NCBI RefSeq assembly: GCF_014737315.1
Contig: NZ_JPUF01000019.1
Location: 1 to 57,208, forward strand
Length of the DNA stretch: 57,208 nt
DNA from: Treponema zioleckii
GTDB taxonomy: Bacteria > Spirochaetota > Spirochaetia > Treponematales > Treponemataceae
Reading direction: 5' to 3'
Part shown: piece after piece, positions 39,730 to 48,057 of the stretch
Layout: each line of letters begins with the position of its first letter
How positions within the stretch are numbered: position 1 is the first letter of the stretch
Made by a program: the position numbers and the translations under genes
The notes under the pieces: model-generated
Told to the model about the DNA's origin: nothing
Seen by the model: only the letters and a program-made list of their open reading frames with translations
The model's database searches: none

Positions 39730-40068
39730 ATGGGCTCTTTACAAATTAATGTGCTAGGAACTTCGTTTGCAATAAAGGCAAATGAGGATGATGCCTACCT
39801 TGAGCGGCTTTTAAATTACTATAATCAGATAACAGACCAAATAATCGAAAGCGGTTCGTTGTCAAGCAAATTGCAGATTTCTATCTTGGCAGGGATAATG
39901 CTTTGCGATGAATTGTATAAAGAAAAATCAAAAAGTTTAAAAATTGGGCATGAACTTGAAAAAAAAGATGATTCTGCAAGTTTTGATGCAATAAACGAAG
40001 AAAAGGTTTCAAGACTTACTTTGGAAATGATTAGAAAATTGGATAAGGTGCTTGTTGATGGCATATAA
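39730..40068 (+). CDS. zapA: Cell division protein ZapA
   Basis: A 112-residue protein with the ZapA pattern: N-terminal beta part (LQINVLGTSFAIKANEDDAY), the LERLLNYYNQITDQI helix, ISILAGIMLCDELYKEK, and a C-terminal coiled coil. ZapA bundles FtsZ filaments in the division ring. It lies between the coiled-coil gene and a UPF0178 gene, overlapping the latter by 11 bp. Length and order fit the family well. Confidence 0.88.
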   Translation: MGSLQINVLGTSFAIKANEDDAYLERLLNYYNQITDQIIESGSLSSKLQISILAGIMLCDELYKEKSKSLKIGHELEKKDDSASFDAINEEKVSRLTLEMIRKLDKVLVDGI

Positions 40069-40546
40069 ATTCATTGTTTGGATCGATGGTGATTCTTGTC
40101 CAAAAAAAGTGAAAGATTTTCTTTTCAATTATTCTAAATCAAAATCTTTTTTGATAAATGTCGTTGCCAACCGAAAAGTTGAATTGCCTACTGATAATCC
40201 TTTTATAAATCTTATTATCGTTGAAAATCTCAAGGATGCCGCTGATAATCATATTTTTGATAATTCTTCTTTGAATGATATTGTTGTTACACGCGACATT
40301 CTGTTTGCTCAAAGACTTGTTGAAAAAAAAGTTACTGTTATGAATGACAGAGGGCTTATTTTTAATAAGGATAATATTCAGGACAGATTGCGTGAGCGTG
40401 AATTTAGCATGAATCTTTCTGCAATTGGTTTTGGTGGCGGTAAAAATAATTATTACGGTGAAAAAGAGATAAAGAAATTCATCGCGGTGTTTGAAAGGGA
40501 ATTCCAAACACACGTGATGAACGAGATTTACAATATAAAACTTTAA
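40058..40546 (+). CDS. UPF0178 (YaiI/YqxD) family protein
   Basis: 162 residues from ATG 40058 (MAYKFIVWIDGDSCP). The family hallmarks are WIDGDSCPKKVKDFL, DIVVTRDILFAQRLVEKK and the VMNDRGLIFNKDNI segment. The fold is PIN/NYN-like, so nuclease activity is suspected for the family but not shown. The start overlaps the end of zapA by 11 bp, indicating translational coupling. It ends 6 bp before the convergent HD-GYP gene. Confidence 0.9.
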   Translation: MAYKFIVWIDGDSCPKKVKDFLFNYSKSKSFLINVVANRKVELPTDNPFINLIIVENLKDAADNHIFDNSSLNDIVVTRDILFAQRLVEKKVTVMNDRGLIFNKDNIQDRLREREFSMNLSAIGFGGGKNNYYGEKEIKKFIAVFEREFQTHVMNEIYNIKL

Positions 40547-40552
40547 GAAAAG

Positions 40553-41881
40553 CTAGTCGCCGGCTTTGCTTTCCCAGCGGGAATTTATGGCACAAATTCG
40601 TTCTTTTATCGAAAGAAAAGCCAAAACTAATTCGGGGTCGAACTGCCTTCCTGAAAGTTTCTGAATTTCTATGAATGCGTCATCAACTGACCAAGCGGAT
40701 TTATAAACCCTCTTGTGGCTTAACGCATCAAATACGTCGGCAATTGCAACTATTCGTGCGGAAAGCGGAATTTCTGTTCCTTTTAACGGTTCTGCCTTTG
40801 GAACTGGCTCGCCTGTGACGTATTGATTATAGTTAATTTTTCCTGGATAGCCATTTTCGCTTCCGTCCCACCATTCGTGATGGCGCAATGCAACTTCAAG
40901 AGCCATGCTGTCAAGTTCTGATTCTGGTTCCGTAAACAAAATTGCACCGATGCAAGTATGACCTTTCATAATGTTTCGTTCTTCTTCGGTAAATCTTCCT
41001 GGACCAGGCTTTTTTAATATTACGTCTGAAACTCCGACTTTTCCTAAATCATGGCATTTTGCAGCAATTTTTAAAATATCACCATATTTTTGCATCTCTT
41101 CTTTTGGAATATGCTTGGAGATAGCCCATTTGTCATAAATCTCTTTTGCAAATTCTGAAACCCGCTGTACATGCTGGTAAGTTTCTTTTGGGTCACGATA
41201 TTCTGCCATTCGCTGCATACGCATAATCATGTTGCTTGTGAGATAGGCGTGTTCCAACGCTTGTGTTGCACTTGAGGCAAAATGGTTTATAAACAAGATT
41301 GCATCATCATCGAATGGAATTTGTTCACCTTTTTCATTTTGGGCGTTTATGATTTGAAGAACTCCGAGAGTTTTGTTGTTCGTTGTTATGAGCGGAACTG
41401 TGAGCATTGATTTTGTTCGATAATTCATCGCCTTGTCAGTGCTGGCATTAAACGAATACGGACAACTTTCATCGATGCAGTATGCGTCTGGTAAATTTAC
41501 GATTTTTCCGGAAAGTACGGTGTATCCTGCAATCGATTTTTCAGTTATGTCGAATGTAAAGTACACATAGGGTGATTTTGAGCCTGGTTCAAGTTTTTTA
41601 AGCTGAGTATCATTCTGTGCGTATTTTATGCGAAGAATTTTATTTTTTAGGTAAACAGATTGTTCGGAATTTGGGGGTTGTATAGGTTCTTGTATCTGAT
41701 CCTCGTTTTTTACAGGTGTTTTATCTTCAATGACGTAAATCGAGCCTGCATCAGCATTTACGATGCTACGCGCCTCTGTGAGAATCCTTTCGAGAAGAAC
41801 ATCTGTATCTTTTATTTCATTCAAAAGCCGTTCTGTTTCCAGAATCGCTTTCAGCTTACTTTCTTTTTCAGTTGCTGTCAT
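40553..41881 (-). CDS. GAF-HD-GYP cyclic-di-GMP phosphodiesterase
   Basis: The 442-residue cytoplasmic protein has an N-terminal GAF sensor domain (about residues 15-205; AGSIYVIEDK, MLTVPLITTNNKTLGVLQII). The HD-GYP domain covers about 225-435: HD in AAKCHDLGKVGVSD, and the GYP motif as HHEWWDGSENGYPGKI, with two residues (EN) inserted before GYP compared with the common form. RIVAIADVFDALSHKRVYK is typical. It should hydrolyse c-di-GMP and so affect motility. A TAAAAT box 7 nt before the ATG and a distant GGAG suggest a leaderless or near-leaderless mRNA. Confidence 0.93.
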   Translation of the reverse strand: MTATEKESKLKAILETERLLNEIKDTDVLLERILTEARSIVNADAGSIYVIEDKTPVKNEDQIQEPIQPPNSEQSVYLKNKILRIKYAQNDTQLKKLEPGSKSPYVYFTFDITEKSIAGYTVLSGKIVNLPDAYCIDESCPYSFNASTDKAMNYRTKSMLTVPLITTNNKTLGVLQIINAQNEKGEQIPFDDDAILFINHFASSATQALEHAYLTSNMIMRMQRMAEYRDPKETYQHVQRVSEFAKEIYDKWAISKHIPKEEMQKYGDILKIAAKCHDLGKVGVSDVILKKPGPGRFTEEERNIMKGHTCIGAILFTEPESELDSMALEVALRHHEWWDGSENGYPGKINYNQYVTGEPVPKAEPLKGTEIPLSARIVAIADVFDALSHKRVYKSAWSVDDAFIEIQKLSGRQFDPELVLAFLSIKERICAINSRWESKAGD

Positions 41882-41922
41882 AAATTAGATTTTACTCCAA
41901 AATTAAAGATTAGTCTAAGGTT

Positions 41923-42762
41923 TTATTCTGCAGATTTTTCGCCTTTTTTTATGAGACAAAAATATAATGGTCCTGCCCCGTTTGCTTTGTCTGGCAAAAT
42001 GTGTGCGCCAAATTCTGTTTTTTCATATTCTGGTAGCGTCGTGTCGCAAACTGAACTTACATTGCTGCTGATTTCAGGCATCTGAATTTCTGCATCGCCA
42101 AATTTTTTTAAGAGCTTTGCGATTACTTTATCATTCTCTTCGTCAGTCAACGCGCAGGTTGAATACAAAATATATCCTCCAGGAACGAGCATTCTGTAAG
42201 CGGAGGAGAGCAGTGCCCACTGTGCCATTGAAAGCGTTTTGATTCTTGAAGGTGACCATTCTGCAAGATATTTTGGGCTTGAAAGCACATGCCTCTCTGA
42301 TGAACACGGTGCGTCCAAAAGAATCCTGTCAAACGCCTCGCCATTTGAAAGGCACATTTTGGCACCGTCCTTGCAGCAAACGTCAACTCGCTGCCGAATA
42401 GATTCTGGTAGGCACGTGTCGCAGACTTTTTTTAGGCGAGCACATCTGTCCGAAGAGCGTTCGTTTGAGAGCAATGTGGCATCTTTGTCCATGCAGGATG
42501 CAAGAATCAACGTTTTTCCGCCTGGAGCCGCGCATAAATCAAGAATCTTTTTTGCTCCTTTCAGGGGCAGTGTTACGGCGCAGCGTATGCTTCCTGAATC
42601 CAAAAAATATGGTTCATTTTCGCCGATTAAAAATTTTTTGTGGTCGCTTTCGCCGTAAAGTGAATTTTTTAGTGATTCCCAGCGTTCCTTGTAAATATTT
42701 CTGTAATATTCATCAAAGCCTTGTTCGCCTTGCATTTTTTGAGACTTATCTTTCTGTTTCAT
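41923..42762 (-). CDS. RsmB/NSUN-family RNA m5C methyltransferase
   Basis: The 279-residue enzyme has the SAM-binding motif LDLCAAPGGKT, motif IV DAPCSSERH with its cysteine, and the catalytic-cysteine motif YSTCALTDEEND. These two cysteines define RNA 5-methylcytosine methyltransferases. The N-terminal NusB-like domain of RsmB is absent, so the substrate (16S rRNA or tRNA) is uncertain. The gene overlaps the upstream GH3 gene by 17 bp on the same strand, so the two are cotranscribed. Confidence 0.9.
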   Translation of the reverse strand: MKQKDKSQKMQGEQGFDEYYRNIYKERWESLKNSLYGESDHKKFLIGENEPYFLDSGSIRCAVTLPLKGAKKILDLCAAPGGKTLILASCMDKDATLLSNERSSDRCARLKKVCDTCLPESIRQRVDVCCKDGAKMCLSNGEAFDRILLDAPCSSERHVLSSPKYLAEWSPSRIKTLSMAQWALLSSAYRMLVPGGYILYSTCALTDEENDKVIAKLLKKFGDAEIQMPEISSNVSSVCDTTLPEYEKTEFGAHILPDKANGAGPLYFCLIKKGEKSAE

Positions 42763-44101
42763 GGTTTATCAAATTCATTCCTTTTTCGTAAGCGTTTGAA
42801 AATTGTTTTTTGTCGAATTCCTTTGAAAAATCTTCGTTGATTTTTACGATAAATTTTAGTTTGAAATCTTCGTTCGACGAATCTTTTGAAATTTCTTCAA
42901 ATTTTAAAATTCCTGTTTTGATTTTATATTCTATGATTCTAAAAACGGATTTTTCAATCTTTTTTCTGAAAACTTCGTTTTTGCTTGCTTCAGCTTGGAG
43001 AATTTCTGAAACCGTTCCGAATTTTTTCTCAGAGAGCATAATTACGTTTATGCCCGCGTTTATTGCTTCGATTGCAGCTTTTTCGGGCGGAAACCCGTTG
43101 TCGGTGAGCGCGCCCATAAAAATATCGTCAGAAAAAATAAGTCCGTCAAAGCCATATTTTTCGCGCACGATTTGCGTTACCCAATGATAAGACAGGCAGG
43201 CCGGCGAATCATAAATTTTTTCTTGCGAACCGTATGGTTTTACGATTGCATGGCTCATCAAAACCGCGGAACTTGATTTTAGTAATTCCTCGAATGGCTT
43301 AAAATAAATTTCCTTTTCTGAGTCGCTGTATGTGATTGACGGAAGTCCTGTATGTGGATCTGTGCTGGAATTCCCCGGAAAGTGCTTCAGAACCGTGGCA
43401 ATACCATTTTTTTCAAATCCGTCAATTTCGATTTTTCCGTATTTTAAAACATTTTCAAGATTTCCGAATGTTCTGGTATCCAAAAAATCATGATTGAAAT
43501 CTGTTTCAACTTCGACTACGGGAGCTAAATTCATGTTGAACCCGATTAATGCCATTTGTTTTGCCTGAGTTTCGTAATATTCACAAACAGCCTGGTCCGT
43601 TTTTAAGGCATTTTGAGCTATCTCTTTTTGTGACAAGAACTTGGAAGTCACTTTTCTGAGCCGAACGACGTCTCCGCCTTCTTGGTCGGTTGCAATATAT
43701 GGAGGAACAAGGTTGTTCTGAACATAAAAATCCTTGATTGATTTTATGAACTGAAAAGTTTTTTCGGCATTGTCAGAAATGTTTGGAAAAAATAAAAGAC
43801 AGCCTCCCGGAACTAGCGGTTTTTTGTCTTTCGTGTTTTCAACGCTTCGAAATTTTTCATTTCCTTCTATATTTACAAGAAAGAGCTGGGCAAATTTCTC
43901 GTCCGGGGAAAGTGAGCCAACAAAGTTTTTTATGGCTTCATTTTTTGCCTCTTCGATTTTAGAAGCTTTTATAGCTTCTGCAATTGCTCTTTCTTCTTCG
44001 GCGCTGTTCGTTTTTTCCTGCAACGATATATTTTTCTGGCAGGAAACAAATAATTGGACAGATAAAATGATTGAAATTGGTTTTAAGATTGATTTTAACA
44101 A
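42746..44101 (-). CDS. GH3 lipoprotein, NagZ-like beta-N-acetylhexosaminidase
   Basis: The 451-residue protein has a lipobox LFVS-Cys21, so it is membrane-anchored and extracytoplasmic. The GH3 catalytic domain shows PPYIATDQEGGDVVRL, VLKHFPGN with the Lys-His pair, and the nucleophile Asp in GLIFSDDIFMGAL. NagZ-type enzymes remove N-acetylglucosamine from peptidoglycan fragments or chitin-like sugars; the KHFPG-x-(S/T)-x-x-D-x-H loop (GNSSTDPHTGLP) supports this. The start is TTG 44101; no in-frame ATG precedes the signal peptide. A TATACT box lies 10 nt upstream. Confidence 0.9.
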   Translation of the reverse strand: MLKSILKPISIILSVQLFVSCQKNISLQEKTNSAEEERAIAEAIKASKIEEAKNEAIKNFVGSLSPDEKFAQLFLVNIEGNEKFRSVENTKDKKPLVPGGCLLFFPNISDNAEKTFQFIKSIKDFYVQNNLVPPYIATDQEGGDVVRLRKVTSKFLSQKEIAQNALKTDQAVCEYYETQAKQMALIGFNMNLAPVVEVETDFNHDFLDTRTFGNLENVLKYGKIEIDGFEKNGIATVLKHFPGNSSTDPHTGLPSITYSDSEKEIYFKPFEELLKSSSAVLMSHAIVKPYGSQEKIYDSPACLSYHWVTQIVREKYGFDGLIFSDDIFMGALTDNGFPPEKAAIEAINAGINVIMLSEKKFGTVSEILQAEASKNEVFRKKIEKSVFRIIEYKIKTGILKFEEISKDSSNEDFKLKFIVKINEDFSKEFDKKQFSNAYEKGMNLINHETER

Positions 44102-44173
44102 ACGAAAAAAAAGTATAGCTAAATTTTTTAATGTTTTGTACTCCTTTCGCTGATTTTACTTTATAATTTTTTT

Positions 44174-44983
44174 ATGAAGAAAATTGCGATTATTACAGGG
44201 GCGAGTTCTGGAATGGGAAAGGAATTTGCCCGTCAGCTTTATTTAAAAAATGATTCAGATTATGAGATTTGGATGATTTCGAGGAATCTTGAAAAACTTG
44301 AAAATGCAATGCAAGATGTTGTTCGCGAAAAAAAATCATCTTGCGCAATAAAAGTTTTTTCTCTCGATATTTCAGGTGAAAGTGGCGTTTGGAAATTTAA
44401 GGAGTTGTTCCTTCGGGAAAAAGCTTCCGAAGATTTTAAAATTGATTTTTTGATTAACAATGCAGGATTCGGAACTTACGGTCCTTTTGAAGAAACGCCG
44501 CTCGTGCGTGAACTTGAAATGATTGATTTGAACTGCACGTCGCTCACCGGCATTTGTGGCGTGGTTTTGCCGTATCTTGAGCAGGGCAGCAAAATTATAA
44601 ATGTTGCTTCTTTGGCTTCATTTCTTCCGCTTGGGAATTTTGCGGTTTATGCGGCCACAAAAGCGTATGTCCTGAGCTTTACTGTCGCGCTTGCCGCCGA
44701 ATTAAAAGAGAAGGGCGTGAAAGTTACCGCACTCTGCCCAGGTTCCGTCAGCACCGATTTTGCAAACGTTGCATCGAACGGAGCTAGAAAAGAGGTTCTG
44801 CACGGAAAAGATCCCGTAAAAGTCGTTGCACACTGCCTTAAAAAATCTCAGAAAGGGAAGTTGATTGTTTTGTGGGCATTAAAATGGAAAATCACGGCGT
44901 TTATGAGTCATTTTGTGAGCCGCTATGCAGGGGCAAGATATACTTATCTTTTTAACAAGCGGCCTTACGACAATTCAAAATAA
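44174..44983 (+). CDS. Short-chain dehydrogenase/reductase
   Basis: The 269-residue SDR oxidoreductase binds NAD(P) through IITGASSGMGKEFA. NNAGFG follows, and the catalytic residues are the Ser in IINVASLASF with Tyr and Lys in YAATKAY. The closest pattern is the DltE/YqjQ-like group of classical SDRs; the substrate is unknown. A TATAAT box (44162-44167) ends 6 nt before the ATG and there is no Shine-Dalgarno, suggesting a leaderless mRNA. It is divergent from the GH3 gene, 72 bp away, and convergent with fba across a shared terminator. Confidence 0.93.
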   Translation: MKKIAIITGASSGMGKEFARQLYLKNDSDYEIWMISRNLEKLENAMQDVVREKKSSCAIKVFSLDISGESGVWKFKELFLREKASEDFKIDFLINNAGFGTYGPFEETPLVRELEMIDLNCTSLTGICGVVLPYLEQGSKIINVASLASFLPLGNFAVYAATKAYVLSFTVALAAELKEKGVKVTALCPGSVSTDFANVASNGARKEVLHGKDPVKVVAHCLKKSQKGKLIVLWALKWKITAFMSHFVSRYAGARYTYLFNKRPYDNSK

Positions 44984-44990
44984 TAAAAAA

Positions 44991-45036
44991 AAGACTGTCA
45001 ACTTTTGAAGAACACTTCAATTTGACAGTCTTTTTG
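44991..45036. terminator. Bidirectional terminator between SDR gene and fba
   Basis: AAGACTGTCAA and TTGACAGTCTT form an 11-bp stem with a 20-nt loop. It is flanked by A-rich sequence on the left and T-rich on the right, so it can work for both convergent genes. Confidence 0.85.
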
Positions 45037-45054
45037 CTTTAGGCTAGTTTTTGA

Positions 45055-46053
45055 CTAGTCCAATGCATGTCCTGCTGAACCGAGAACTTCGATGTTCTTT
45101 CGAGCATACATTTTCTTAAGTTCGTCGCGAGCAGGTCCAAGATATTTTCTTGGATCGAATTCATCTGGATGTTCTGCAAACACTTTTCGAATCATTGCTG
45201 TCATTGCAAGACGTCCGTCAGAGTCGATGTTGATTTTGCAAACTGCTGATTTAGCTGCTTTGCGGAGCTGTTCTTCAGGAATTCCTACTGAGTCTGGAAT
45301 TTTCCCGCCGAACTGCTCGATGATTTTTACGTATTCAATCGGTACAGAAGATGAACCGTGGAGTACGATTGGGAATCCTGGAATTCTCTTTTCGATTTCT
45401 TCGAGAACGTCAAATGCCAATGGCGGTGGAACCAAAATTCCGTCAGCGTTGCGAGTGCACTGCTCTGGAGTGAATTTGCAACGTCCGTGAGAAGTTCCGA
45501 TTGAGATTGCGAGCGAGTCAACACCTGTCTTTGAAACGAAGTCCTGAACTTCCTCTGGCTTTGTGTAGTGGCTTTCTTCTGCAGAAACCTCGTCCTCTAC
45601 ACCGCCGAGAACGCCGAGCTCGCCTTCTACAGTAACATCATGCTGGTGAGCATAGTCAACGACTTTCTTTGTGAGAGCAACGTTTTCTTCATAAGGAAGA
45701 GAAGATCCATCAATCATTACTGATGAGAATCCGTTGTCGATACAATCTTTTGCAACTTCGAAGCTTGGACCGTGGTCAAGGTGAAGAACAATCGGAATAT
45801 CGCATCCCAATTCGTGTGCATATTCTACAGCACCTTTAGCCATGTTTCTAAGAAGAATACCGTTCGCATACTGGCGTGCGCCTTTTGAAACCTGGAGAAT
45901 TACAGGCGATTTTGTTTCTACACATGCCTGAATGATTGCCTGCATCTGTTCCATATTGTTGAAATTGTACGCAGGAATTGCATAGCCGCCTTTGATAGCT
46001 TTCGCGAACATGTCTCTTGTGTTTACAAGTCCAAGTTCTTTGTAACTTACCAT
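45055..46053 (-). CDS. fba: Fructose-bisphosphate aldolase, class II
   Basis: The 332-residue zinc-dependent aldolase cleaves fructose 1,6-bisphosphate in glycolysis. Zinc and active-site motifs are visible: IVLHLDHGPSFE, VMIDGSSLPYEENV, VEGELGVLGGVEDE, ISIGTSHGRCKF and VLHGSSSVP. The ribosome site AAGGAG lies 7 nt before the ATG. It is divergent from flaA, a neighbourhood that to my recollection is also found in Treponema pallidum (aldolase followed by two flaA-type genes). Confidence 0.97.
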   Translation of the reverse strand: MVSYKELGLVNTRDMFAKAIKGGYAIPAYNFNNMEQMQAIIQACVETKSPVILQVSKGARQYANGILLRNMAKGAVEYAHELGCDIPIVLHLDHGPSFEVAKDCIDNGFSSVMIDGSSLPYEENVALTKKVVDYAHQHDVTVEGELGVLGGVEDEVSAEESHYTKPEEVQDFVSKTGVDSLAISIGTSHGRCKFTPEQCTRNADGILVPPPLAFDVLEEIEKRIPGFPIVLHGSSSVPIEYVKIIEQFGGKIPDSVGIPEEQLRKAAKSAVCKINIDSDGRLAMTAMIRKVFAEHPDEFDPRKYLGPARDELKKMYARKNIEVLGSAGHALD

Positions 46054-46383
46054 AAAAAAACTCCTTTATCGCTAGAACCGAATTTTAATTGTTCCGTCAA
46101 AAACGGTTTAAATTAAAATAAAGAATCCAAAAATTCTAGCCGATTTTAATATGAAGAAATTTTATGTTGTTTTTTTCAATAAATCAAGAAAAATCGTCAT
46201 GTTTTTGGATTTTTAAGGCTTTTTTATGATTTTTCTGGTTTGCTCTTGTAAAACATTGGATTATTTGTTTGACAAAGATAAACACGCGAAATATAATAAA
46301 TTAATTATCAGTTGATTTTCAACTTTGATGATAAATGTTGTGTCTTTATACAAGGTGGAGATACAAAAATGAAGGAGTTTTGA
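46054..46383. other. Divergent control region between fba and flaA
   Basis: AT-rich sequence with no gene except the tiny MKEF ORF at its end. On the plus strand TTGATG (46325-46330) and TATACA (46347-46352) form a candidate flaA promoter with a 16-bp spacer. On the minus strand a CCGT/ACGG mini-hairpin lies near 46096-46108, upstream of fba. Confidence 0.5.
46369..46383 (+). CDS. Four-codon minicistron MKEF before flaA
   Basis: ATG AAG GAG TTT TGA has its own AGGTGGAG ribosome site 8 nt upstream. Its AAGGAG codons are at the same time the ribosome site of flaA, whose ATG follows the TGA directly. Ribosomes on it would cover the flaA site. Confidence 0.35.
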   Translation: MKEF

Positions 46384-47133
46384 ATGAAAAAGGGCGCAGT
46401 AGTCTTTACCAGTCTTGCTCTTTTGCTTGCGTTCTGTCTTCCGGCAGCCGCTCAACCTAGCAATAGAGCTGTAGAGACAATTGTTGTTGATACTTTCGAC
46501 AACAAAGGTGACAATGAATGGACATGGAATGTACAGGCAAGTCACTTTATCGATGCAGAGAAAGGTTATCCAAAAATGCAGTATTTTGATGGACAGCCTA
46601 ATTCTCTCAAAGCATTAAATGCAAATGGTGATTCATCTCCAAAAGTGCTTGGTGTAAAAACAAGCTATCTCAGAAAGGGTGAAAACTGGTTTGAAGTATA
46701 CCCTGAGAAAGATGGAAAGCCTTTTGAAATTGCTTTGATTGGCAATGTTTCTCAGATTGATTTCTGGGTATGGGGTGCAAATTATTTGTACTATATCGAC
46801 CTTCTTGTACGTGATGCAGATGGACGTGTATACACACTTCCTGCTGGAAACTTGACATTCGACGGCTGGCGAAATGTTATTGTTTCTGTTCCTTCTTATC
46901 TTAGACAGCACTCACGACTTCGCAGTGGTCCAAAATCTATGATGTTTGTAGGTTTTAGAGTTCACACAGATCCTGATGAATATGTTGATGATTTCAATAT
47001 CTTCTTTGATCAGCTCAAGTACACAACAAATACTTTGAGCAACATATTCGACGGTTATGAGTTGCGTGATATTGACTTCGGAGATTCTTCTTCAAGCTCA
47101 AATGGTAATACTTCTACAGGAGATGCAAAATAA
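46384..47133 (+). CDS. flaA: Flagellar filament sheath protein FlaA, first copy
   Basis: The 249-residue secreted protein has a signal peptide ending LPAAAQ and the FlaA domain: DTFDNKGDNEWTWNVQASHF near the start, then FEVYPEKDGKPFEIALIG, IDFWVWGANYLYYIDLLVRD and FDGWRNVIVSVPSYLRQ. FlaA forms the outer sheath of the periplasmic flagellar filament in spirochaetes. The strong AAGGAG ribosome site is embedded in a four-codon minicistron. Its TAA overlaps the ATG of the next flaA by one base. Confidence 0.94.
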   Translation: MKKGAVVFTSLALLLAFCLPAAAQPSNRAVETIVVDTFDNKGDNEWTWNVQASHFIDAEKGYPKMQYFDGQPNSLKALNANGDSSPKVLGVKTSYLRKGENWFEVYPEKDGKPFEIALIGNVSQIDFWVWGANYLYYIDLLVRDADGRVYTLPAGNLTFDGWRNVIVSVPSYLRQHSRLRSGPKSMMFVGFRVHTDPDEYVDDFNIFFDQLKYTTNTLSNIFDGYELRDIDFGDSSSSSNGNTSTGDAK

Positions 47134-47843
47134 TGAAAAAGTTACTTACTACTGTATTGGCTTTATCAGTTACAGGTTTGATGTTTGCACAGGAAAGCCT
47201 TGCTTCTCCAGATCCAACTGTAATTGGAAACGATTCTGCTAGACAGGCTCTTAAAGAAGTTTCTGTTGATAGATTTGAATTGGAAGGAAGTTGGAATGCT
47301 GCCATTTCTCCTGATAACGGTGTAATTAGTTCTCGCTTGTTCTCTGGTTCTCCTGCTGCTAAAGAGCCTTTGAAAGGAGAAGAAGAGGCTGTTGATACTA
47401 AAGTACTTGGTGTAAAAGTTGAGTTCTTCCGCCGTGGAGTTAATTCGTTCTTTATTCGTTCTGCAAGACCTATTCCTATTGAAGGTGTAACAAAGACTCT
47501 TTCTTTGTGGGTAGCTGGACGCAATATGGATCATTCTTTGTACGCTCTCGTACAGGACTATTATGGAAATAACTTCGAGCTTTATGTTGGTTCACTCGGA
47601 TTCAGCGGATGGAAAAAAATGCAGGTTGCTGTTCCACCGACTCCGGATGGAGAACATGGAATTATTCAGTCAAGTGCATACGACGGTGTTCGCCCAGGAC
47701 TTCGTGTTGTAGGTTTCAGAGTTGATTGTAACCCAATCCTTGCTCGTGGAACATACTATATGTACATTGATGATCTTCGTGCAGTAACAGATCTTTATGA
47801 TATTGAAAACCGCGATGAAGATGATATGCGTGATGATTGGTAG
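47133..47843 (+). CDS. flaA: Flagellar filament sheath protein FlaA, second copy
   Basis: The 236-residue paralogue has a signal peptide (MKKLLTTVLALSVTGLMFA-QE). The FlaA domain segments are VLGVKVEFFRRGVNSFFI, LSLWVAGRNMDHSLYALVQD, LGFSGWKKMQVAVPP and GLRVVGFRVDCNP. It starts inside the stop of the first flaA (TAATG), so production of the two sheath subunits is translationally coupled, perhaps in a fixed ratio. A hairpin terminator follows, which separates the pair from fliG. Confidence 0.94.
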   Translation: MKKLLTTVLALSVTGLMFAQESLASPDPTVIGNDSARQALKEVSVDRFELEGSWNAAISPDNGVISSRLFSGSPAAKEPLKGEEEAVDTKVLGVKVEFFRRGVNSFFIRSARPIPIEGVTKTLSLWVAGRNMDHSLYALVQDYYGNNFELYVGSLGFSGWKKMQVAVPPTPDGEHGIIQSSAYDGVRPGLRVVGFRVDCNPILARGTYYMYIDDLRAVTDLYDIENRDEDDMRDDW

Positions 47844-47859
47844 TCGTTAAGATTTACCG

Positions 47860-47888
47860 AAAAGCCGTCAGTTTTGGCGGCTTTTTTT
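47860..47888 (+). terminator. Terminator of the flaA pair
   Basis: AAAAGCCG and CGGCTTTT arms (47860-47867, 47878-47885) with a 10-nt loop, running into a T-rich tract. Confidence 0.85.
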
Positions 47889-47983
47889 GTTTTTAAAGTA
47901 ATTTTTCCGTTTCTTTGTATTTTACTTTTACAAAAATAAATTCTCTTGTTGTCACTTAAAATAATTATAATTAAAATATAAGA

Positions 47984-48057
47984 ATGAGATTGAATGAGTT
48001 TCAGCTTAATGCTTATAAAAATGCTGGTTCAGGTAAAAAAAAAATACACCCCTATTG
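47984..48057 (+). other. Out-of-frame 5' extension of fliG
   Basis: ATG 47984 opens MRLNEFQLNAYKNAGSGKKK, then leaves the fliG frame at a run of ten A (48035-48044). One more A would join it to the fliG ORF. It may be the real N-terminus of this flagellar motor protein. Confidence 0.45.
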
